32,991 bases of DNA from an uncultured Flavobacteriales bacterium (GTDB taxonomy: Bacteria; Bacteroidota; Bacteroidia; Flavobacteriales; Crocinitomicaceae), in contig CAMLLB010000051.1 in assembly GCA_946480815.1 (NCBI GenBank), forward strand, positions 1 through 32,991. The letters are read 5' to 3'. Positions 16,037 through 21,570 of the stretch are shown here, piece by piece. A program made the position numbers and the translations under genes. Under the pieces are notes generated by a model. The model ran no database searches. It saw only the letters and a list, made by a program, of their open reading frames with translations, and was not told the origin of the DNA. Position 1 is the first letter of the stretch. Every line of letters starts with the position of its first letter.

Positions 16037-16249
16037 CTAGTCTGCATACGCATAATCCGTACCCTGTGTTCCCGCAGGGTATCCATCTGGATTATAAGTT
16101 GTACGAGCCTGGTCATTTTCTTGACCACCTCTTCCATCATAATGAGTTGGATACCAGTTTCCATAAGATGGTACGCCTCCTAAAACTTTTCCAAGATTTT
16201 TTGAGTCGAATTTTTTTGAGCTTAAAGACTCGATTTTTTTAGCTGCCAT
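16037..16249 (-). CDS. Graspetide precursor peptide with GG leader
   Basis: The ATG at 16249 gives a 70-residue peptide; the upstream in-frame TTG is less likely. The leader is MAAKKIESLSSKKF... KNLGKVLGG, matching Bacteroidota GG-leader RiPP precursors (LSxxKx...LGxVLGG). Cleavage after G25 by the C39 exporter would leave a 45-residue core rich in Tyr, Gly, Thr, Asp and Glu (T35, T50, T51, T61, T64 as possible donors; D38, E44, D46, D55, D65, D70 as acceptors). It has no cysteine and few hydrophobic residues. The core has an internal GRGGQ. It is probably made into a multi-ring ester or amide peptide by the ATP-grasp enzyme. Only one precursor is visible. Confidence 0.93.
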   Translation of the reverse strand: MAAKKIESLSSKKFDSKNLGKVLGGVPSYGNWYPTHYDGRGGQENDQARTTYNPDGYPAGTQGTDYAYAD

Positions 16250-16372
16250 GAGCAAAAATTTATTTTGTAATGCCTACTCTAAATCAATACCTTTGCAATA
16301 GCGTTTTCGGCAATACCCAACAATTGCAAAGTTTTGCAAATCGTAGTCTGTAAACAACCGAGATGCTAGGAT

Positions 16373-16400
16373 GGGGGTGTTACAGCACCTCCATTTTTTT
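16373..16400 (+). terminator. Orphan plus-strand terminator-like hairpin
   Basis: GGGGGTG / CACCTCC stem (one G-T pair) with loop TTACAG, followed by A and seven Ts. There is no rightward gene upstream for it to end, so it could end an antisense transcript over the precursor start, or be fortuitous. Confidence 0.5.
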
Positions 16401-16523
16401 AATATGTTCTGCTGAATAATAATTCAGTGCTAGAGGTCAACTCAACTAAAAAGCTGAAGACAAGTGATTAAAGCTAACGTTGGCAAGTATAATACTTTTT
16501 TGTGTTCTTGTTACATTTTGCAG

Positions 16524-16538
16524 GTTATAATTTATAAC
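16524..16538. promoter_or_regulatory. Inverted repeat, possible XRE operator
   Basis: Perfect 7-bp arms GTTATAA and TTATAAC around a single T. The short, symmetric form suits binding by a dimeric helix-turn-helix protein such as the one encoded just downstream. This is inferred only. Confidence 0.5.
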
Positions 16539-16550
16539 TTGTATTTTTAA

Positions 16551-16580
16551 AATTTATTTTGCATTGACTCAAAATAAATT
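16551..16580. promoter_or_regulatory. 10-bp inverted repeat upstream of the XRE promoter
   Basis: Perfect arms AATTTATTTT and AAAATAAATT separated by 10 nt, ending 12 bp before the -33-like TTG of the XRE promoter. Confidence 0.55.
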
Positions 16581-16591
16581 AACTAGAAGGA

Positions 16592-16620
16592 TTGATAATT
16601 CTTTCGTTGAGGTATATTTG
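16592..16620 (+). promoter_or_regulatory. Bacteroidota-type promoter of the XRE gene
   Basis: TATATTTG (16613-16620) fits the TAnnTTTG -7 consensus exactly. A TTG at 16592-16594 lies 18 bp upstream as a -33 element. The start codon is at 16658. Confidence 0.7.
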
Positions 16621-16657
16621 TTATTCATTTCAGAATGATTATTAAACTAAGTTGATT

Positions 16658-17047
16658 ATGGCAGGAACAGGATCAGGATCAAAAAAAATATCAGTTGGGC
16701 ATAAGATTCGCGCTGCTCGTGAGTTCAAAGAAATATCTCAAGAATATCTTGCAAATAAATTGGGCATTTCCCAACCTGCATTAAGTAAAATTGAAAATAA
16801 CGAGATAAAATTGGATTTTGAAAAAGTTGAAGAAATTGCATTGATCCTTGGAGTAGATGTCAATGACATGCTAAACTTTGATAAAGCAAATGTCTTTAAT
16901 AATTGTAATCAATCAGGTACGTTTTCAGGGGTTCACAATACATTTACATTCACTGGTGATGAGATTAAAGAAGTGTATGAGAAGTTGTTAGAAGAGAAAG
17001 ATAAGCGAATTCAATTATTGGAAGAATTACTTAAAAGTAAAAAGTAA
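16658..17047 (+). CDS. XRE-family transcriptional regulator
   Basis: The ATG at 16658 gives 129 residues. Residues about 12-70 form a Cro/CI-type helix-turn-helix (IRAAREFKEISQEYLANKL, then GISQPALSKIENNEI). A middle 'NQSGTFSGVHNTFTFTG' segment and a C-terminal coiled coil of about 30 residues (EEKDKRIQLLEELLKSKK) could mediate dimer formation. This layout is common among Bacteroidota XRE proteins. It is transcribed away from the RiPP precursor with a shared 400-bp control region containing two inverted repeats, so it is a good candidate regulator of itself and of the RiPP operon. Confidence 0.9.
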   Translation: MAGTGSGSKKISVGHKIRAAREFKEISQEYLANKLGISQPALSKIENNEIKLDFEKVEEIALILGVDVNDMLNFDKANVFNNCNQSGTFSGVHNTFTFTGDEIKEVYEKLLEEKDKRIQLLEELLKSKK

Positions 17048-17105
17048 TCTGAAAAAAACATTTTATACCTTGTGCCTGATTTAGGTGGTTAGGTTAAGTT
17101 GATTT

Positions 17106-17140
17106 AAAGGCATTAAGACGAGAGTCTTAATGCCTTTTTA
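17106..17140 (+). terminator. Terminator after the XRE gene
   Basis: Perfect 14-bp stem AAAGGCATTAAGAC / GTCTTAATGCCTTT with a GAGA tetraloop and a following T-run. Confidence 0.93.
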
Positions 17141-17175
17141 CTGTTTAAATTAAGCAAACTTGCTTTTTGATTATT

Positions 17176-17211
17176 TTTTAATCATTTTATGAATAGTATT
17201 TTAATCATTTT
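17176..17211. repeat. Direct repeat TTTTAATCATTTT in a promoter region
   Basis: The 13-bp sequence occurs at 17176-17188 and 17199-17211, a 23-bp period. It sits just before a TAGCTTTG -7 box, so it may bind a regulator. Confidence 0.6.
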
Positions 17212-17212
17212 G

Positions 17213-17220
17213 TAGCTTTG
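17213..17220 (+). promoter_or_regulatory. -7 box of the 17225 gene
   Basis: TAGCTTTG fits TAnnTTTG exactly. It ends only 4 bp before the first ATG, implying a leaderless or nearly leaderless mRNA. No clear -33 TTTG is present. Confidence 0.55.
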
Positions 17221-17224
17221 CAAA

Positions 17225-17557
17225 ATGAGATATACAAAATATTTTTCTAGTGTCATTAGACAGCACGGGAATCTAAATCTCGAACAAGAAGCTTTGCAGA
17301 CATTTTTAAATATTGTACATCTTGAAGCAGAATTAAAAGTATATGAAAGTTTGAATCAGGAAAAACGATTTGTAATTCAAATTCACAGCATACAAGAACA
17401 AATCAAGATTTTAACTGGAGGATTAGAGCCTAAAATCTTAATGGAAAAATTGTACGATAGCACTTTTTCAAAACGACGTAGAAAGGGCAATGTAGATGAC
17501 GCGACTCCTTGGGATGAGTTTGATCCATATTTGACTGACGCTAAGAAAAAGACATAG
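17225..17557 (+). CDS. Small helical protein, unknown
   Basis: 110 residues, soluble and mostly helical, with an acidic, aromatic C-terminus ('DDATPWDEFDPYLTDAKKK') after a basic patch KRRRKG. No family is recognised. It is flanked by its own -7 box and a strong palindromic terminator, so it is a single-gene unit. The ATG lies almost on the expected transcription start. The next in-frame ATG would leave too short a protein, so the first is kept. Confidence 0.65.
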   Translation: MRYTKYFSSVIRQHGNLNLEQEALQTFLNIVHLEAELKVYESLNQEKRFVIQIHSIQEQIKILTGGLEPKILMEKLYDSTFSKRRRKGNVDDATPWDEFDPYLTDAKKKT

Positions 17558-17863
17558 TTACATAATTGAGAAATTTACACACATGTGTAGATTTTGAGTT
17601 TTTTTGTTATATTGGCATATTGTTTTGAGCAACTTGTTTCTAGTTTGCATCAAAGAGCCGGTAAATTAAAAAAGAGGTGTTATAACACCTCTTTTTCATT
17701 TGCACAATAAAATCCTACCTAGATTTGACAGTTTTTTTCTTCTAACTGACACACTGACAGCTATGTAGTGTGTTTTTATTTTGAAAATACTGACAAATAG
17801 ACGCTTCAAGTCTCTTGGCATAATCTGTGACGTAACCGGAACCAAAAAAATCTACTTATTACT
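17558..17863. other. Intergenic region with palindromes and CTGACA repeats
   Basis: No gene is visible. It contains the palindrome ACACATGTGT (17579-17588), the terminator at 17669-17696, several CTGACA or TTGACA copies (about 17725-17795), and a CACACT/AGTGTG inverted repeat. The later part presumably drives the membrane-protein/MBL pair. Confidence 0.6.
17669..17696. terminator. Fully palindromic bidirectional terminator
   Basis: A 28-bp perfect palindrome centred on GTTATAAC with A-run and T-run arms (GAGGTGTTATAACACCTC core). It terminates the 17225 gene and could act in both directions. Confidence 0.88.
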
Positions 17864-18445
17864 ATGAATAAAAATAAACATGACACTATTGACCGGATCA
17901 TCATCGTACTAATTGCTGCTTACAATCTAGCAATCCTTTTCTTTTCAATTTTCTGGCTCTTTACAAATTCTTTTAAAGGGTATAAAAAGACTATGACCGA
18001 CATTGGTCATCTTCAAGTAAATGAAATGGTAACCTATGGGTTATTCTTTTCCGGTGCTTTGGGTGGTGCGTTTTATTGCCTTCGCGGTTTGTATCAGAGA
18101 TTAGGTGAAGCTTATACACCGATTGATAATAAAGAACCTGATCCAAAAAAGGTTTTTAACGTCCGGGTGTGGTTTTTTTGGTATTTGTATAGACCAATCC
18201 AGGGAGGAGTACTGGCTTTAATTTGTCTTGCTTTGTTTAATAGCCACTTGCTATCAATTAAAGAATTGGATTCCTCACAATTAAAATCTTTCTATTCATT
18301 AATTGCAATTGGTTTTTTAGCGGGATTCGGTAGCCACGAATTAATACATAAAGTACAAGAAATAATTCAGGTGGTTTTTGCAAAGTCAAAAGTTAATACA
18401 TCATCAAATTCAGAAAAAAAAGTAAATGAAAATAACGGTAAATAA
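17864..18445 (+). CDS. Multi-TM protein, YEATS-associated 3TM-like
   Basis: 193 residues with membrane segments at about 11-34, 55-75, 108-126 and 140-157 and a polar, lysine-rich tail. The block 'YRPIQGGVLALICLALF' followed by 'YSLIAIGFLAGFGSHELIHKVQEI' is characteristic of three-TM proteins found in prokaryotic stress- or defence-linked operons, some beside YEATS domains. No enzyme domain is present. The stop at 18445 is one base before the ATG of the MBL gene, so the two form a pair. It is likely an inner-membrane anchor, sensor or pore. The family link is pattern-based and tentative. Confidence 0.8.
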   Translation: MNKNKHDTIDRIIIVLIAAYNLAILFFSIFWLFTNSFKGYKKTMTDIGHLQVNEMVTYGLFFSGALGGAFYCLRGLYQRLGEAYTPIDNKEPDPKKVFNVRVWFFWYLYRPIQGGVLALICLALFNSHLLSIKELDSSQLKSFYSLIAIGFLAGFGSHELIHKVQEIIQVVFAKSKVNTSSNSEKKVNENNGK

Positions 18446-18446
18446 T

Positions 18447-19313
18447 ATGGTAACAAAATTTAGAGCGTTTCAATTGGACAGCCCGGGTTCATTATTTTCT
18501 TATTGGAAAGATAATACCTATACACTCATTGAAGCAAGAATTCCCAAAGGTGGAATTGAAGTACTTCGAGCTGATTTATCGGCTCATAATAAAGAAAAAA
18601 TTGATGTATTACACATCACGAGTTGGGATGATGATCACTGCGATTTTGATTCGTTAGTCCAGATAATGAATAACTTTAGACCTGGATTAATTGAAACCCC
18701 AAGCTATACTCCGAGTTCAGATACCGGTAAATTATGTCATGATCTGATTCACAAATATGACGACATTCATCAAAAATTTGTGAATAATGTTGTTCAGTAC
18801 AACTATACTAAAATTAAAAGTTTGACTCAAGCACCGAAATTAGGTGTAAATAACGTTGTATATCATTCATTGTATGATGTAGATAATCATAACGATATGT
18901 CACAAATTAGACTCTTCAGATCAAAAGGATTTAATGTTTTGAGTATGGGAGATTGTGAATCTGAAGAAATAACCAAGTCTATGATAGGATGCGGAATTTT
19001 AGCAGAAGAATTAGATGTGTTGATCTTACCTCATCATGGTTCAGAAAATAGTTCTTTGACTACTGATTTCCTTAAATTCTGCAAACCAACGATCTCTATT
19101 TGTTCATCAAACTTTGATAATGAATATGATCATCCAAGACAAAGTGTAATTAATATGCTTGGGCAAAATGGGGTTACAAATTACACTACTAAAACCGGAG
19201 ACGTAATAATTATCCAGGAAACTGAAAGCAGCATGGTTCGATTGTTTAATTACATTACGAACAATAATAATCTTGATGAAGTAATTCAATTTATGTCTAA
19301 ACGGAGTTCGTGA
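18447..19313 (+). CDS. ComEC-like metallo-beta-lactamase-fold hydrolase
   Basis: The ATG at 18447, one base after the previous stop, gives 288 residues; an ATG at 18426 would add seven residues of low value. MBL motifs are a modified motif II HITSWDDDHCD (S59, D61, D63, H64, where the usual first His is Ser), GDC (D169), LPHHGSENSS (H196, H197), and DHPR near 228-231. HHGS and the D-rich motif II resemble the ComEC/Rec2 C-terminal nuclease and stand-alone competence-like MBL proteins. It probably hydrolyses a phosphodiester such as DNA or a nucleotide signal. It lacks any membrane segment, which the partner gene would supply. The pair may be a defence or stress module. Confidence 0.87.
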   Translation: MVTKFRAFQLDSPGSLFSYWKDNTYTLIEARIPKGGIEVLRADLSAHNKEKIDVLHITSWDDDHCDFDSLVQIMNNFRPGLIETPSYTPSSDTGKLCHDLIHKYDDIHQKFVNNVVQYNYTKIKSLTQAPKLGVNNVVYHSLYDVDNHNDMSQIRLFRSKGFNVLSMGDCESEEITKSMIGCGILAEELDVLILPHHGSENSSLTTDFLKFCKPTISICSSNFDNEYDHPRQSVINMLGQNGVTNYTTKTGDVIIIQETESSMVRLFNYITNNNNLDEVIQFMSKRSS

Positions 19314-19331
19314 GGAACTTCTAAGAAAATG

Positions 19332-19356
19332 AAAAGGGGGGCAGCCCCCTTTTTTA
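19332..19356 (+). terminator. Terminator after the MBL gene
   Basis: AAAAGGGGG / CCCCCTTTT stem with loop GCAG and a T-run, 18 bp after the MBL stop. Confidence 0.92.
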
Positions 19357-19396
19357 TTCCAAGTATTTTTTATTCTAAACAAAGAATCAATTCAAA

Positions 19397-19639
19397 TTAA
19401 TGATCTTTAGGATAAGTAAATACTTGTTTCTTAACCGAAATAGTATTGGTAAACTCTATTAACTCGATAAAGCTAGATTCCAGGATCATAGCTTTTTTTT
19501 CTTTTCCACAGTGGTATCCAATCAGGAGTCCTGAACTGAAAAAAATACCAATTTTTGAAGAGTTCCATCCAAGCATTCTAACTTGTGGGAATCGTTGCAT
19601 GAGTTCATCGGGTGTGTGGTAATCATGGTGGGCATTCAT
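19397..19639 (-). CDS. Small conserved-looking protein, unknown
   Basis: 80 residues, rich in His near the N-terminus (MNAHHDYHTPDELMQRFP), then 'WNSSKIGIFFSSGLLIGYHCGKEKKAMI', a pattern I associate with small Bacteroidota proteins that carry a short helix-turn-helix-like fold. Convergent with the MBL gene and separated from it by the G/C hairpin. The start sits 25 bp before an AT-rich region. DNA binding is possible but not demonstrated. Confidence 0.6.
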   Translation of the reverse strand: MNAHHDYHTPDELMQRFPQVRMLGWNSSKIGIFFSSGLLIGYHCGKEKKAMILESSFIELIEFTNTISVKKQVFTYPKDH

Positions 19640-20188
19640 AACGCAATAATGTAATTGTTATATCAATTGTATAGTCTGTGTATTGCGGTTTTAGGGGGAT
19701 TGTTACAGTTTTCAGGCTTTACAGTTTCTTAATATTAACGAATAATACCGTTGAATATTCAAAAAGGTTTAATTCGTGAATGTTAAAAAACATCAATTTT
19801 TTCTTTTTCACCCAACCTTTTTTAACGCTTAAATTGATAATGAATCACTTAGACAGAAATGTTAAATTTCAAGTTTGCACAAAAAAAGTAGTCGAAAATG
19901 CAAAAAATGACCTGAAAACAACCTGTTACCTTACATGGAAAAACCTGTTTCCAACTTGGAGTGACATGGAGTTAATAAGGATTTGAGCGAAATTTTCCTT
20001 GGTTTCCTAAAAGTGCCCCTCCCCATACCACCCTCTTGTCCCCCCTGTCCCCCTGACAGGGGAGGGAATTCTCCCTTATAACTCCCTGTCTTCCCCTTGG
20101 GGACACCACTCCATGTGGGGGATTGTGGGGGTTCTCCCTGTTTTTCAAATGGAATCTTCGACTGAACTTTGTAGAAATCACCTGAGTC
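19640..20188. other. Gene-poor region with C-rich hairpin repeat
   Basis: There is no convincing gene; a 68-codon frame at 19780 looks random. From about 20010 to 20145 there is a strongly C/G-biased block with nested complementary segments (CCCCTG-A-CAGGGG at 20050-20062, GGGAGGGAATTCTCCC, CCCCTTGGGG and a GTGGGGG pair). It resembles dispersed intergenic hairpin repeats of Bacteroidota. It marks the left flank of the virus-like gene run, so the element boundary may lie here. Confidence 0.55.
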
Positions 20189-20398
20189 ATGGAAAATCTA
20201 AAAGGCGGGATACACATAACTCCCAAAGACATTCTGATCCTGTACGGTTGGCAAAACATCCGTAGCGCCCAGCGCGAACACCAAAGAATACGCGATGCCC
20301 TGGGCATCGGAAAGGGTCTTCTTACTGTCAGACAATTTTGCACCTACAAAAAATTGGATGAAGAAGAAGTCATTTCGTACCTCAACCCTTATCGTTAA
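20189..20398 (+). CDS. Small helix-turn-helix-like protein, first gene of the element
   Basis: 69 residues: 'ITPKDILILYGWQNIRSAQREHQRIRDALG' followed by 'LLTVRQFCTYKKLDEEEVISYL'. The alternating short helices and the 'LTVRQFC' end resemble small excisionase- or transposon-linked Bacteroidota proteins, probably DNA-binding. It is the first gene of a long rightward series and precedes another small regulator-like gene by 18 bp. Confidence 0.7.
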   Translation: MENLKGGIHITPKDILILYGWQNIRSAQREHQRIRDALGIGKGLLTVRQFCTYKKLDEEEVISYLNPYR

Positions 20399-20416
20399 CA
20401 CCTAAATCTTTTAGTC

Positions 20417-20731
20417 ATGCAACTAGAAAAAAGAGACATCAACATCTTCCTGATGTTATGGATCAAGAATGATCCAGACTTGTGGGGAGAACTTCGGGAT
20501 ATTCAGATCAAGATTCTGTTAGACCGAATCGTAAAAGAAAAATCCTATGCAGAGCTTGCCAAGGAAAACGGAACCGATGAAGCAGTCATGAAACAGATCT
20601 TCGACGGAATCCTGGTTCGCATTGAAAAGTTCATTTCTGCTGATGTTGCCCGACATCTTCGGGTAATCAATTCCAAATTGGATGCAAGACCTGATAAACC
20701 ATTCGATGTAATGGAAATCTATCTGAATTGA
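20417..20731 (+). CDS. Sigma-region-4-like small protein
   Basis: 104 residues. The middle 'LLDRIVKEKSYAELAKENGTDEAVMKQIFDGILVRIEKFI' reads like a sigma-factor region-4 helix-turn-helix (AELAKENGTDEAVMKQIF). No region 2 is present. It is probably a DNA-binding regulator of the element, transcribed with the gene before it. Homology not confirmed. Confidence 0.65.
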   Translation: MQLEKRDINIFLMLWIKNDPDLWGELRDIQIKILLDRIVKEKSYAELAKENGTDEAVMKQIFDGILVRIEKFISADVARHLRVINSKLDARPDKPFDVMEIYLN

Positions 20732-20860
20732 TCTGTTTGAGACGAACAAAGGCGTATAAAGGTACGCGATTGCGAATGAAGGCGAACAATTGCGCAACGA
20801 ATTCAAAATCAATGTTTGAAATTTGGAGAAAAGAACAAAGAATAACAGAAAGAAACAGAA

Positions 20861-21034
20861 ATGATGGAAGCATTATTAGTGATTAACAGCATACTGGTAG
20901 CCGTCTGTTTGTACTTCGTCAAAGACTTTCATTCAGACTTCAAGGAAATGTCCAAGAAGGTCGGACGATTAGATGGACAAGTAAGGCACATATCATTTAA
21001 GCTCAATGCCCGAAATCGGGAGAAACAGAAGTAA
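20861..21034 (+). CDS. 57-aa single-TM protein
   Basis: A short frame opening with MMEALLVINSILVAV, an N-terminal membrane segment of about 18 residues, then 'FHSDFKEMSKKVGRLDGQVRHIS' as a coiled-coil-like basic tail. Same strand and A-rich start context as its neighbours. This looks like the small holin-like or virion membrane proteins seen in membrane-containing phages, but no family is recognised. Confidence 0.65.
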   Translation: MMEALLVINSILVAVCLYFVKDFHSDFKEMSKKVGRLDGQVRHISFKLNARNREKQK

Positions 21035-21066
21035 GTTAAGTAGTAAACACCTAAATCAAAAATCAA

Positions 21067-21570
21067 ATGAAAACCTTCGCGATCATCGCCATTGGAGGGT
21101 TAGCCCTGGCAGCAGGAAGTTACCTCTACGGCATTAACAAGTCCCAATACAAAATTGTGTTGGCAGTTGGAGGAAGGATTCACAAACTTTCAGCACAGGG
21201 GGTTATCCTGAAAGTCAGTTACAACATTAAGAACCCCACAACAAGCACCATGCGGATGTCACCACCGTTAATCCGGATAACGTTAAATGGTAAACAGATC
21301 GCAACAAGTAACATGCGGACAATTGACATTCCAGAGCAAGCCCGCGACAACGACAAAATCATCATCCGTGCAAACAATGAAACGGGAACAATCGAATCCG
21401 AAGTTATTGTTCCCTGGATCTCACTAATAAGTGTTGCACCGGATTTGGTTAGTAAGCTTCAAAACCGGGATGGGAAAACAAAGCTTACAATTAAAGTGGA
21501 AACGCAAGCACGGATATTTACTTTGCTTGGAGTGTTTCCATACGAACAAAGCACAACAATCAAGGTATGA
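21067..21570 (+). CDS. LEA-type-2-like membrane-anchored protein
   Basis: 167 residues. An N-terminal hydrophobic segment (about 3-22, glycine/alanine rich) is followed by a beta-rich domain with 'GVILKVSYNIKNPTTSTMRMSPPLIRITLNGKQIATSNM', which is the pattern of LEA14 or 'LEA type 2' domains. There is no lipobox, so a single TM anchor is likely. Its TGA overlaps the ATG of the following gene by 4 nt. Confidence 0.7.
   Translation: MKTFAIIAIGGLALAAGSYLYGINKSQYKIVLAVGGRIHKLSAQGVILKVSYNIKNPTTSTMRMSPPLIRITLNGKQIATSNMRTIDIPEQARDNDKIIIRANNETGTIESEVIVPWISLISVAPDLVSKLQNRDGKTKLTIKVETQARIFTLLGVFPYEQSTTIKV

Larger units (their letters stand above)
16250..16657. promoter_or_regulatory. Divergent promoter region between precursor and XRE gene
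   Basis: This 408-bp gap lies between the leftward precursor and the rightward XRE gene. TTGCAA cores recur at 16293-16299, 16324-16330 and 16333-16340, the last two forming a short inverted pair. A hairpin with a T-run on the plus strand is at 16373-16400. Inverted repeats at 16524-16538 and 16551-16580 precede the XRE promoter. No credible gene is present. Confidence 0.7.

Noticed and set aside
19780..19986. 68-codon plus-strand frame before the element
   Set aside because: Composition looks random, no motif, and it sits in a gene-poor repeat-bearing gap.
19972..20343. Minus-strand frame across the C-rich block
   Set aside because: Proline/arginine/glycine-rich translation arises from the C/G-biased hairpins and it overlaps the credible gene at 20189.
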